Below, piece by piece: positions 13,001-23,340 of a stretch of 64,000 nucleotides of DNA (position 1 is the first letter of the stretch; every line of letters begins with the position of its first letter). Made by a program: the position numbers and the translations under genes. The notes beneath the pieces are model-generated. The model saw only the letters and a list, made by a program, of their open reading frames with translations. It did no database searches and was not told the origin of the DNA. The stretch comes from Fasciola hepatica. Taxonomy: Eukaryota; Platyhelminthes; Trematoda; Plagiorchiida; Fasciolidae. The DNA lies in the NCBI GenBank assembly GCA_948099385.1, contig CANUEZ040000193.1, positions 8,166,105-8,230,104 of the forward strand. Reading direction: 5' to 3'.

Positions 13001-13840
13001 TTTGACTTCCAAATGATTCATCATATGGAAAAAAATACCGTAATCGTTCATCATAAGAACCGAACGGTGTAATGTAAACGGGTTTAATATAGTGAAGAGC
13101 CAGTACTAAAATAATACTGCATCAACCAGCGATGTATTTTGCAACTCATATTATATGTGCATCGAACCGGGGAGACTAATCCAACACAACGTCTGGCGTC
13201 CCTATGATTCTCATAAAAGCTTCGTTCTTTAGAGTGACTCGGCCTCTTCATATGGGGACTTCATTCAGAAAAAAATTCCCCGAATAAATGAAAACTTATT
13301 CCTCCAGTGATCACAATCTCGTTTACAAGTTTGAGGAATTATTCTGTCTAATGGGATGACCTTTTGAACGACTAAAATGCTATTCTCCTTTCATCAATTC
13401 TCAATTTTCATACACGCTCTTCAGTCTTCCATCATATTCAAATTGACCGGTTGCTCTTCTTTCATTATTCCACTTTGTACTGCCAGGGTAGATCTCATTT
13501 TGTGTAGCTGAATCTTCAACTACCAACTCCATATTATTCTACTAATTTCTTTCGTCATTAGTTTATCACACAGATTTACATAGTCCGAGTCCGGAAGTGG
13601 AAACTAATCTTACACTACTTCATTTCATTTATTGATTATTCAAATACCGTATCCGTATTCCGGATTGGTAAACATGGTATGTTCATACCGTTGATGTTTT
13701 ATACAAATGTATAATTCCCTCTTTTTCATGTGGTTTTATCGTCGCATTAGATCATCATACCAAAGTCTCAAGCGCTCCTCTCTCACATCCATTGCAACCC
13801 CGTCGTTCTGTAGCATCAGACGCTACATAACTCCTGATTA
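10029..13840. other. AT-rich stretch without recognisable genes
   Basis: Nothing can be supported here. Frames reach 109 codons (10,732-11,061, minus) but lack family motifs. The minus-strand frame at 12,750-12,947 overlaps a stretch with a faint tRNA A-box-like string but no B box, so I leave it unassigned. Confidence 0.5.
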
Positions 13841-14112
13841 ATGTTAATTCCTTGATTTCGTTGTGTTTTGTCTTAGCCGCGATTGTGCCTTCTCATCTGA
13901 TAAAAACATTTCTGATTGGAATATACTAGAGTTTTCTCTGCAATAAACGGCAAAATTCATTGCAAATCTTATCAACCACATCAATTCCTTCTCACGGAAT
14001 TGGGTAATAAAGTTGTTCAAGCAAAAGTTACTTTGAAAGTGGATTAGGCTGAGAGTGGATTCCATGTGTATGTGTCCAGAGGTATTTTGCAAATGACCAG
14101 TCATCTTCGTCA

Positions 14113-14550
14113 CTAGAAATTCTTTGAAAACCTGAATTTGAATACGCACTTGAGTTTAACGTAGGTGCCTCGGGTGCTGATTGCGTCACTCGACAATACA
14201 CGCACGATGCAGTAGATAAATTCATCATGAATCTCAATATGATTGGGATGGCATTGTATTTGGATGATAAGACAAACCTTCCCCGTTTCAGTCAAAGAAT
14301 TGACGTTGGAAGAATCGCCATGTGATTCCAAATGTGGACCTCCCAGACATGCAAACAGTATTGCGCCTGATCTGGAAGACTTTGAATTTACGTTTCGAAT
14401 GGTTATCCTAACTTCGAAGAATTCCAGAAAGCGGATCAAAATGCACACTGACTTATGAAAGACAAATACGTCATTGGAATATAACCCGCGCAAATTTGCA
14501 TAACTAGGATTATACAGACGTTTTTGTCGCTGGCGTGAACTTTGTGGCAC
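14113..14550 (-). CDS. Longest ORF of the unique region, unknown
   Basis: An open frame of 145 codons runs on the minus strand, the longest in the 4.6-18.4 kb part of the window. It is opposed by a 71-codon plus-strand frame at 14,243-14,458. I recognise no domain. The C-terminal part (DAISTRGTYVKLKC) faintly recalls the DPYVKL segment of C2 domains, which is too little to call. There are no neighbours that would support a gene and no clear splice sites. It may be an exon of a host gene, a decayed element or chance. Transcript evidence would decide. Confidence 0.2.
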   Translation of the reverse strand: MPQSSRQRQKRLYNPSYANLRGLYSNDVFVFHKSVCILIRFLEFFEVRITIRNVNSKSSRSGAILFACLGGPHLESHGDSSNVNSLTETGKVCLIIQIQCHPNHIEIHDEFIYCIVRVLSSDAISTRGTYVKLKCVFKFRFSKNF

Positions 14551-14925
14551 GATTTGTTGCTTGAAAATGCAATGCTAAGTTACAAACAAATTAGTGCACC
14601 ACATATATTGATTATCCTGGCTGGAAGACTGATTTGCGACAGGCATTATCATATCTCGTTTGTCTTTATTATGACTAATTTACATGTCTATGACTGTAAC
14701 CTACTTTCGAGGACTATGATCCACCACATTTTGTCTTCCGGTGTCAAACCCGATGAGCCGCTACAAAGCGCATTTGATCTCGGTTTTCCGTTACCAAAAT
14801 CACTAACAAATTGAACAGGAAAGGATCAAAACACAAACCCCACCATATTTACTGCATTCAAATGATTTTGCATGAGCAGTATGGCACTGTGTATGGATGA
14901 CGGGATGAAATTGTCCAGAATGCAC

Positions 14926-15012
14926 ACGGCTGGTTTTGCGGTTGTTACCGCCCATCTGATGAGCTTACCCGGTGCTCCTCCGCCCAACCACTCTATACTT
15001 GACCAATAAACT
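14926..15012 (+). repeat. Dispersed repeat, copy 1
   Basis: This stretch matches 41,048-41,134 on the same strand. The shared core is CGGTTGTT, then A or G, then CCGC, followed by a CATC region, CCCGGT and CTCCTCCGC. Two diverged copies in 64 kb suggest a dispersed family. It contains a CTGATGAG string like a hammerhead core, but no partner GAAA segment follows at a suitable place, so no ribozyme is claimed. Confidence 0.5.
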
Positions 15013-15029
15013 GCTTCCGGTGACAATCC

Positions 15030-16985
15030 ATATCGATCGCATTTCAGTTCTTACTACTGGAACAATAGCCAGTAGGCAATAAACATGAGGCTACCGTGGC
15101 TCTGTGGATAAATTGAATGGTTTATATTCTCGATCGGGTAGTCAATTATACTATTTCGTACTAATTCTTTCTGCCACCAACGACATCACAATAAATGGTA
15201 ACGCCATTTATATATCATTGTGAGGCCCGTGTTTTATTTGAATTTGTTTGCTTCGCCCAATCATTGCATTAAACATGAAAGAGAACTGACGCGTAAAACA
15301 AAATCTAACACCTCATTCACAAATTAGTTCTACTTTCGCTGATCGCTAAGCCAGACACTGTTATTGTCATCCACGTTTATTACCCTCTAATTTTACTTGA
15401 TACTTCCTGTTTAGCTTCGTGGTTTCACTTTACGAGTTGAATGCATTTCTATTTTTAGCATTGCGAGGATGAATGGTGTAAATTGGGAATGATAAATTAT
15501 AACGTTCCGCAATGCACTGCACGAGAAACCTATACCAGACTTGAAGTATTTTGAAAGAACAATTATATTTCCGTTCTGAATGAACCCTTTTTCTAACCTA
15601 TTTAATAGTTACTACCGCTGATTTTGACGTTCAGTCATTTTTCCTTGTTTAGGTGGGTCATATCCATCACGACATCCCACGAGGGTTTTTTAGCATGGAA
15701 TTCTCCGAGCATCGAGGTTCTCCTTTGGATGAAAAAAAAACACATACGCATGCCATAAAATCATCACACAAATATAATGATGTGATACATCCTTTACAGT
15801 AAATTGCGACCATAGATTACTAAATTACTCTGTTAAATCTGTAAGGTGCACATCCAATGACTAGCTTTCAACGTTTAAATTCATTTTAAAACTACAGGAC
15901 CTACGAGGGCTTCATTCTTTCGGTTGCTAACCTAGCTTATCGGCGTGATATATGAATAAATTCTCGTGACCAATCCCCAATACTCAGTATGCCGGTAATT
16001 CGTCCAGACTCCTGAACAATCACTTCGAAACTCTTCAAGCTGTTGTACTTTTGCTCCTTTCTCCTCACTCTATATGCAACCTAACGTATGGTTTCTCAGG
16101 GTATGGAACATATTACGCTAACCTTAGAAGTATGTGAATTTTTGCGTCAACCTAAGAGGACTAAATGAACAGTCTGATAATTCTAACGATATTGTGAGTT
16201 GTTATGAGCAGAGTGATTCTTTCCTAACCCTTCGTAGTATTCTAGGTGTATAATCACCTCATCTCACTCAGTCCTTTCGAATGGTGAGAATACTCCGTGC
16301 ACCATTCAGTTACACAGATTCGAGTCTCCTTAGTACCAAGGAGTGATGTTGAGCACCGATATCCTCATATTTTCAGTCGGATGCTCGAATTGCTCTTACT
16401 CATTTTACAAATTCGATAGCTCAAGCAATTCTGCTTTACAAGTATCAACACATACTTTCGCTCGTGACACCGATAACACTGTAACTATGTGGACATGAAA
16501 CTGTCATTTGTTGGCTCTCCATGAATATTAAGTTTCATGTTCTTTTTTCTATCATCTTGAATGAAGTGCTAATAATATGCCTATATTCCGTCTTTTGTGA
16601 AGTACCGAGAATGATTTCGTTCTCTACCGAGTGTTCAGATATTTCAGCCGGTTATTTTCACTAAATTCTGCGCTAAATCGAAACTTACTTTTTTCTTTGT
16701 TTCTCAGCGGATTTTGAAAACAAGGTACTAGATTTCTTCTTCGCAATATATTGTATGGTATCAGTGCAAAATTCAAGGTAATAATGTAGTCAATCGTACA
16801 TCTTCCAAAACGAATTTTTACGCGAGAAAAGCACATATGGGATTTGTAGCATAAATCTATTTAAAAAAATGATGGCTTCACGTGGAGTTGCATGTGGCTC
16901 AATTGAATTAACAACGTCCTAGATTCAAGTTGAATGAAAATCGTTACAATAATCTTGTCATGATGCTGTGTTTCTATTCCTCAGC
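15030..16985. other. AT-rich stretch without recognisable genes
   Basis: Short frames only (for example 16,624-16,836, minus). A tRNA-like string near 15,092-15,130 has an A-box-like part but no B box. I see no family signature. Confidence 0.45.
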
Positions 16986-16986
16986 T

Positions 16987-17560
16987 CTAACACTCGAAAG
17001 CTGCATGCCATACACACGCCGCCAACATGTCATGTGGGACGTATATTTGCGACAGCGACCGGTAAAAACCACGGATAGCGTGCTCAGCTCCGTCTGTTAT
17101 CGAAATGCAACTAAAATGATGTTGGCAACCTGATGGCCAAAAGGACCACGGCGTAGACAGGCCTTGGTTGAAAGCTGGGTAACCGGTTAGGCGTATCTCT
17201 GTTCCTGCACACTGGTGCACACTTATGCACAATGGAAAGGCAACAGCGAAATTGCTTACATGATTTTCTTTGACCGAGGTCTCCTATCCTGGAAGTAGCA
17301 CAAGAATTACTTGTCTGAAAATGATTGGCGCGTGTGTGGTTTAGTGATGGTGCTTTCATCATATGATTTTGGATACCGTTTTGACTTCCAAGTGTTGAAC
17401 AGCGAGCAACAAACTTCTTCCAGCTTGTCAATCATGTGTTCTTCAGAACACGACCCCGACAAATCCTACTTTGTACTTTATAGAACAGAGCTAGGTAAGT
17501 TTAGATACTTCCCTGACCACGTAGTTTTACGATGGACTCATCAGCAGATTGGTCCATGAT
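16987..17560. other. Overlapping ORFs on both strands, unassigned
   Basis: This segment looks more GC-balanced than its surroundings. Frames of 67-106 codons overlap on both strands (17,111-17,431 minus; 17,311-17,559 plus). The plus frame from 17,311 reads smoothly but shows no domain known to me. The pattern resembles a degenerate repeat more than a gene. I have no second copy in this window to prove that. Confidence 0.25.
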
Positions 17561-18449
17561 TTCGACGAGTACTTCAAATAATTACAAGCACAATGTTGTT
17601 GTGAGCTTCTCCGATATTGGGTAAATGAGATGTAGGGGTTCTGAGACTCATTCTTTATCATAAATTCATTTGGTTCATCTGGTCCTACATGTGATCGCTA
17701 ACCCAAAGTTAATTTCCACACAGCCCGCATTACGTATATACGGTTTTTCCCGCTCCGGACTTGGATTACCTAATATAAACTTGGGCTGTGAAACTCTACA
17801 CATTCGATCAAAGTTTGTCGCCTAACAACATTCGAGTATCTGATGACGACTATCCGTGCTCATCGGATGCGAATGCTGCTTGAATATGCGTATCTTTATA
17901 TCTATATTGCATATAAAAATGCCATAATTTGCATTCCTAATGAACAATGCATTTCAGTGCCAGTTGGTGTGTCTTCTGTTTTCATTACCGGAAAACCGGT
18001 CATCATGTGAATGCCTAATTATATGATGTAGAAGAAGTGACGGAACATGCTTCCACATTCGTCCTTGGTTTGTTTCTTGTATTCGGATGAGAAGCTTCGT
18101 GGGTACTTGATGGTTGGTAGAGCGTTTCGGGAAGCAAAGCTTCTAGAACAAGCTCGAACGAACAAGATCTTAAGTAGTACTAACAGACGAAAGACAACGC
18201 AGCAACAGCCCGTCAATGGGCTAGTGAAGCATGTTGGAGTTTGGAGAACGGTTGTAGATCAGCCGGATGACTTGTCGGACTGACGGTCCCAATCCAGACA
18301 CTGGTTGCATTCGCCACGAAAGATCTGCTTTGTTGGCGGCAACGATCTCGCTGCATCTCAACATGGTATACACTGCAGAACGATTAAGTTCAAATGAGTT
18401 AATGTACAACAGTATTGTGCGACAAATGTAGGGAGAATTTGAATTGTCA
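17561..18449. other. No recognisable gene
   Basis: The stretch contains minus-strand frames at 18,019-18,216 and 18,221-18,472 and a plus frame at 18,047-18,283. The right end probably contains the 3' tail of the Penelope-like element whose endonuclease ends near 18,450 on the minus strand. No separate gene is supported. Confidence 0.4.
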
Positions 18450-18800
18450 CCATGGTAAAGACACATTACCAAACAGCTGTTTCTGCTGACACAATATGGG
18501 TTTTCATCGATGTATGGCTACGGCTTCGGCAAACCTCAATAGCCTCTCATTCCTTATCACGTATATGACCCGAAACGCAGTGTTTCGGTCAGCTGGATCC
18601 TGCGTCATCGGAAAATGACGAGCGACGACAGACGACCAGAACTTTTGACTTCGAACGTTGTGAATATGCGATTGATCTGACCTTGATTGCATCACAAGAC
18701 GTTGTGCCCAATTTGGAATGTGTTCAAATTCTCGGTTAGACAACAGTCGTTCTGTTCCACCCACGTGGGTTGCTCCGCAAATTCGTAAATCAGATCAGAT
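18450..18800 (-). pseudogene. Penelope-like element 1, GIY-YIG endonuclease
   Basis: The minus strand encodes the C-terminal GIY-YIG nuclease of a Penelope-like retroelement, which in active relatives nicks the target DNA. Visible blocks: CGATHVGGTERLLSN, aligned with the YIGRT segment although the Tyr-Ile pair reads His-Val; EFEHIPNW; then NTAFRVIYVIRNERLLRFAE followed by AVAIHR, the conserved RLLRxAEA segment. After one in-frame stop come KPILCQQKQ and a final LPW near 18,450, typical of the C-terminus. The frame is otherwise open for about 110 codons. Its reverse transcriptase lies at 19,490-20,330 on the same strand, separated by a foreign plus-strand fragment. Confidence 0.8.
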
Positions 18801-18966
18801 TTTGTGTACAGAGGTGGACGTTATTTTCACCGAGGGTTTTGGGGATCCCAATCGTTCCATGAACAATTATTAGGTTCTACGCACCTAAGCTCCGGGTTCT
18901 GTTCGAATCCCGGCCGGTAGTGCTTTTGCCGTTGAAAAACAAAGTGCCTGATTCTGCAGCCTCATT
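18801..18966. other. Spacer with B-box-like string
   Basis: This short segment separates the two divergent GIY-YIG fragments. Near 18,892-18,914 it contains CGGGTTCTGTTCGAATCC, which includes a RNA polymerase III B-box-like GTTCGAATCC. No A box is visible at the right distance, so it is at most a SINE or tRNA scrap. Confidence 0.3.
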
Positions 18967-19428
18967 TTGTGTTTTTCATTCACTTGTTCCTGTGGAATAA
19001 CGTATATCGGCCGCACGACCAGGCGTTTGTCTGAACGCATCCGCGAACACAACCCTGCATGGTTGAACACTGGAGCAGTTAAGTCACTCACTAGCGCTGT
19101 CGTTTCACATCTTGCCCAGACTAATCACGCAGTAAACGTGGCTGAGGCCTTCCATGCGCTGTATAAGGTTCGGGGTCGGCAATCAAGACCGGCAAAGTGT
19201 CGCTTACTAGCCACAGCTGAGGCCGTCAGCATCCGTCTCCACAACCATCTCTATAGGCTCAAAAACAATTTGTATGTGCCCTTAAGTTTCCCTGGCCCTC
19301 GGTCCACCCTACAACAGGCCATAGAACAGATGAAAACTGAAAATACACGAGAAAAACAATACACATCCGGTTTTGATTCAAGCCCGGATTACAATTCTTT
19401 TCTTCCCCTCCCCCACCCCTTTCAATAA
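18967..19428 (+). pseudogene. Penelope-like element 2, GIY-YIG endonuclease fragment
   Basis: An open plus-strand frame of 153 codons, among the longest of the window. It contains CSCGITYIGRTTRRLSERIR, the second half of the GIY-YIG signature with the catalytic-region Arg, then EHNPAWLNTG, a TSAVVSHLAQTNHAV segment with the usual His, and RLLATAEAVSIRL, the conserved LLxxAEA block. The end is unusual: after that block it runs into a longer Gln/Lys/Thr-rich tail instead of the common LPW end. The upstream RT is absent, so the copy is 5'-truncated. It lies between the RT and endonuclease of element 1, on the opposite strand, so it was probably inserted later. The listed start is a TTG inside the domain. 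The true frame continues upstream. Confidence 0.8.
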
Positions 19429-19489
19429 TAATTTTGTCAATTCCCATTTATCTAATTGGTTCAACTCTTTGACTTGTTGTAATATATTG
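19429..19489 (+). other. Probable 3' tail of Penelope-like element 2
   Basis: A short AT-rich tail after the stop of the GIY-YIG frame, before minus-strand RT sequence of element 1 resumes. The exact boundary is uncertain. Confidence 0.35.
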
Positions 19490-20330
19490 TGATGTAACGG
19501 CATGATTATGAATCACTGAAAACCAGCTTGTTCGCCAAACTGTGTTCCCAAATGTGTTCATTGGGAATTTTCCGACAAATATTAGCTCAGTTGCATAGTA
19601 TGTTCTAGGAATCGCTGAACCAAGTCGCCGTTTTAGCAGGCATTGACATCGTCAGATTTGAATGGAATACAGAAGATTACTAGTGATTTCCCTACTGAAC
19701 AAGTCGTGTATCTGGTAACTATAGGCCTGCTGTGCCTTTTGATAAACGTATGGGGAGGAGCGTTTTCGGTCGACGCCTCTTCCAGCAGTCGTAGTTCACT
19801 GTCAATCATGTTTCCGTGCAAATTCGTTTTACTCTCTGAAATGGTGTTCGGACCAGGCTACGAATATATTTCACTAGCACAAAACTGGTAGTTTGCAATT
19901 GTAGGCTTGTTCCAAATTTCATTTCTATGAAGTCAGATTTGCCGATTGTTCCGTCATTCCTCCTAATGATATTAGTCTCGAGAAAGAGAAGTGTATTGTC
20001 CACATATGCGCCCATCGTAGTTCGTATACTTGGATGCAGAAGATTGAGTTCATCCATAATCCATGTCATCTATTCTAGACTTTTGTGATGATAAAAATAT
20101 CATCAACGTATCTTTTGTAAAGCTATGTGCTCTCCAGGATTTTGTTCGCCTTTACAAGTAGGCCGAATTCAATTTTCCGAAATATTCGGTAACTGTTGTA
20201 GAGAATCTCTCATCGGTTGCACTAAATGAACTTCAATTGCGGGCTGTCTCTTGAGATCTAGGTTTCTGTATAACACCGATGAAAGTAAACAGCACAGAGA
20301 CACTAGCACAATTTGAATATCTTTTCGAAA
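19490..20330 (-). pseudogene. Penelope-like element 1, reverse transcriptase C-terminal half
   Basis: On the minus strand LYKRYVDDIFIITK (YVDD codons at 20,110-20,099) is an intact catalytic box of a reverse transcriptase. It is followed in shifted frames by MDELNLLHPSI, DNTLLFLETNIIRRNDGTIG (the LPFLD-like segment), a tryptophan-containing RNEIWNKPTI stretch, EELxxLEE-like and FIKRHSRP blocks, and IPFKSDDVNA, which together match the thumb and linker of Penelope-like RTs. Upstream of YVDD the finger/palm part is weak and begins near 20,330. The frame is broken by several shifts, so the element is dead although the catalytic box survives. The endonuclease follows on the same strand at 18,800-18,450. 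Confidence 0.75.
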
Positions 20331-20544
20331 AACTCAATGTAGTCAAACCCAACTTAAAAGATTCGCAGACTTGGTTCCAAGCGGAGCTGGTCTACCTGGA
20401 ACTACAGTAACTGGTAACATCGTCCAGACATCAGTCAGTCGCCACATCGTGGTGCCTTTTTTATTATTGAAAATCTACAGTTGCAAACTGGCTTGGTAAT
20501 TTCACGCCCAAACAATAATTCCGGACCCGTGGTGACTCATTGGA

Positions 20545-21063
20545 GTGAATATGAGAAAATGGAGACCGTTCTTGACGATACCAGAAAGTTTGTGCTCCCA
20601 AGAAAACTGCGATGAACCTGATGAACTAGAACAAGAAGTATCGGCAGAAGCACAGTGTCTACTAGAAGGACATTTTACTTGTGAGACCACAGCTCAACAT
20701 CTGAAGCCAAAGGGAACTCAAAATCCACAACTGCATGGTCCACCGAAACCACACGAACCAGATGTTTCACTCAGACAAATAATATAGATAATAAATTCAT
20801 TACAGCGCAAATTGGCGAAATGGATGTTGAAGTAACTTGAGACAGTTCATGATTTAATGGCCAGAGACACTATCAAAGAAAGTTTCGAAATGGTAGAGAT
20901 CTTCGGGCCAGATCATTGTGAAAGGTAAAAACAGGGCTTCATTTTATATCCAATCACTGTTCACGAACTTCCCCTTCAGGGAGGCTATACGTATCATCTG
21001 CGACCATGTCGAGCAAAACCAACTCAAAATCGGTATACCAGTCCCACTTCAGGAACGACAATT
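20545..21063 (+). pseudogene. Penelope-like element RT N-terminal half, inverted
   Basis: Plus-strand frames give HLKPKGTQNPQLHGPPKPHE (about 20,695-20,754) and the following PDVSLRQII, the N-terminal signature of Penelope-like RTs. After a stop come KLAKWMLK and DTIKESFEMVEI. In another frame there is a block of about 35 residues from QSLFTNFPFREAIR (about 20,949-20,990) to PLQERQLL (ending near 21,060). The first catalytic Asp region (normally FDxDSLF) reads FYIQSLF, so it is dead. The segment stops just where the minus-strand RT half at 19,490-20,330 begins in protein terms, which suggests one element with an inverted 5' part. Macro-repeat A starts about 20 bp further on. Confidence 0.75.
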
Positions 21064-21371
21064 ACTACCATGATCAACAGTCGTATCATGTTCTTCCTTT
21101 CGCCGAGCCTACAGACAAATTGACGCAGTCGCAATACGGAGCTCATTGGATTCATTTCATCAGGAAATATTTTGGCTCTTTTTTAGGAAAATACGAGCTT
21201 ATTCATGAATGCAGCTTAAGTGATATGAGGTCCCATAGCCACAAAAGCCAACTGCACAATTACAGATAACCGGAAACCAGACTGTTCGGCTTAAAGTGGG
21301 GGACCGCTTAAGATCCCAATATGTCAGATGTGGTCACTAACCGAATCACAATGGATTTCCTCCTACCACGA

Positions 21372-21443
21372 AAAATATCGTCGTTCGAGGATTAGAACCT
21401 CTGACCTCCGAAGTGTCAAGTGAAAGCTCTGCGCCACCGATCG
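21372..21443 (-). repeat. tRNA-derived SINE head, copy 1
   Basis: On the minus strand TGGCGCAGAGC (A-box position, 21,436-21,426) is followed by GGTTCTAATCC (B box, 21,399-21,389). The B box sits in a T-arm-like hairpin, GAGG TTCTAAT CCTC, with a seven-base loop. This is the layout of an internal RNA polymerase III promoter of tRNA origin. An almost identical copy is at 50,221-50,290 on the plus strand, inside the inverted macro-repeat. No complete cloverleaf or CCA context is evident, so a SINE head is more likely than a working tRNA gene. Confidence 0.6.
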
Positions 21444-21444
21444 C

Positions 21445-23340
21445 AGTTTGGTGTATCCTCCTGATAGAAAAAGCCTTCTTGCCAGGAAACAGGACAATAA
21501 GTGCCATCACAAAGAAGCAAATAGATATTTATTATTTTATACCGTTGTTTCTGAAATTTAGTTTCACGGAAAAAGGGAGTTCGAGGAACTCCTGGGATAA
21601 TTGAGAAAATCTACCACAGTGTGTTCTGGTCCTCACTGTAGAGCTTGGATGATGAAGGGCAATATTTTGTGGGCTATCTGATAGCAAATCACATGATCAT
21701 AAATATGATTGCCATGATTCCCATAATTACCACGGAAATGTCAAAAATACAGGATGTTGAACTCTCTGCTCGCCAGAGATGCCACTGCCGTATGAATTCT
21801 TGTATTTCTGAAACGGTTTGCCTACCCATTTATCTGCTCAATTATATCCGTATTATATGTACGTTATATACAGAAGGAAATGGTATTCATGAATCTGATA
21901 TTTTACTGCCTGCTCTCAGGTCGTGGGAATGCAATCTGGATCATTGTGCTCATGAATTTAAGCCTAAAGACAGAGCAAATCCATGGTTGACACGATTAAC
22001 ATAAACTACATGAATAAAGTGGGGGCATGATTAGAGAAGAGGCGCAAAGGGTGATAAGAGTAGAGAAGTAAAGAATAATTCAAATTGAATTTGAACTATA
22101 AGGTAAACGAGCAAGCCGGTAACAATACAGAAACGTCTATGATCGAAAATTTGTTCGTTGTCACAGTTCAGAAAGCAGGAGTCAAATGAACACGGTTAAA
22201 CACTGAATCATGGAATCGCGATTCATCTCTGTTGTAAATCCGTAGTCAGTTTACTGTATCGTGTGCAATCGGATGTCCTAATTGTCCCAGTCATCGATAC
22301 ACGGAAATACGAAAATAATCTGAGTAGGGAAGCTGTTTGAATTTCACATATAATTCTTTTAAACTATGGTTGAATAAATTGAGACGTCTTTTTGAATAGC
22401 TAAAATGTGAATCGACTACTGGAACACACTAATGAGGAAAAAAGAAATAGTGTTCCTGAGTAGTAATAGGAAACGATGACGTGCCGAATGAAGTGTAAAT
22501 CTATTGTCCGTGACAAACGAGTGGTTTTCGAACCGTGTATTTGTCCCGGTTTGAGTAAGCTGCTCTCCGTCTTCCATATCGTGCGTACTGTTCTTCTGAT
22601 GACAAAAAGAGGTTGGATATGCCTCCAGGCCCATGCTATTAACTCGTTTGTGTGCTTATATCTACTGGCGCAGTTCATGGGTTGTCTGGCGAACGTGGCA
22701 ATCCCATCCATGTGGCGTCTGACCTGTATACTGTATAAGGTAGTATAAGACCTAAACGAAAAATAAGCTGTGTACCTTATAGATCACAGTTTATCATGTT
22801 GCCGTGGCAGATGCTCTTTGTTACGAACGCACAAGTGATCCTCAACGAAAAGTACGAAAAGCTTGCTTCTTCTATCGTCACAGCAACCGAATCGGCTTTT
22901 CACGGAAAGCCAGTCCGAATAATCACGAGCGTTACCTGGAGCGTCAGCTGTGGTCGAATGAGTGTGGACTTCAATGTGCGGAACACCTTCCAACTGATGA
23001 GCTGAAAAGTCTGTTCGTATATGCCTCTGCCAGCTTTTTCACTGTTGGGACAAATGATCGGTGTATTCATCAGGTTACATAATTGAACTCCATCAAATAA
23101 TGCCATAACCCTCTCAGTTTCTGGTGTCATCGTCAGCAATATACTGAATGACAGCATTTGTGAAGTTTTGCTGCCTATCTCACTCACAAAGCCATTGCTT
23201 ATCACCAGTTAAACAGAGCACTGAATATTGGAAAAACAGGACTGATTACCGCCTGTTATCTGCATTTGATTGAACTGTCAACTGCCTGCGGACTGCACAC
23301 ACAGTGGACAACCCATTGATCAATGAAACGGAGATCTGTT
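21445..23340. repeat. Macro-repeat section X, non-coding
   Basis: No gene is recognised. The part 22,120-23,136 is the mirror of 47,946-48,962 and every ORF in it recurs exactly there, while 21,445-22,119 is clearly diverged from its partner (about 48,963-50,220), which carries several hundred extra bases. The frames here, such as 22,400-22,711 minus, are kept only because the DNA is duplicated. Confidence 0.7.

Noticed and set aside
14957..15000. CTGATGAG string resembling a hammerhead ribozyme core, which Penelope-like elements and some trematode repeats can carry.
   Set aside because: No stem II followed by GAAA and no cleavage triplet at the right place. The same test failed for CTGATGAG strings near 22,998 and 51,170.
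18892..18914. Possible tRNA gene from a GTTCGAATCC B-box-like string.
   Set aside because: No A box at the required distance and no cloverleaf arms. The same applies near 29,700, 36,460 and 15,100.
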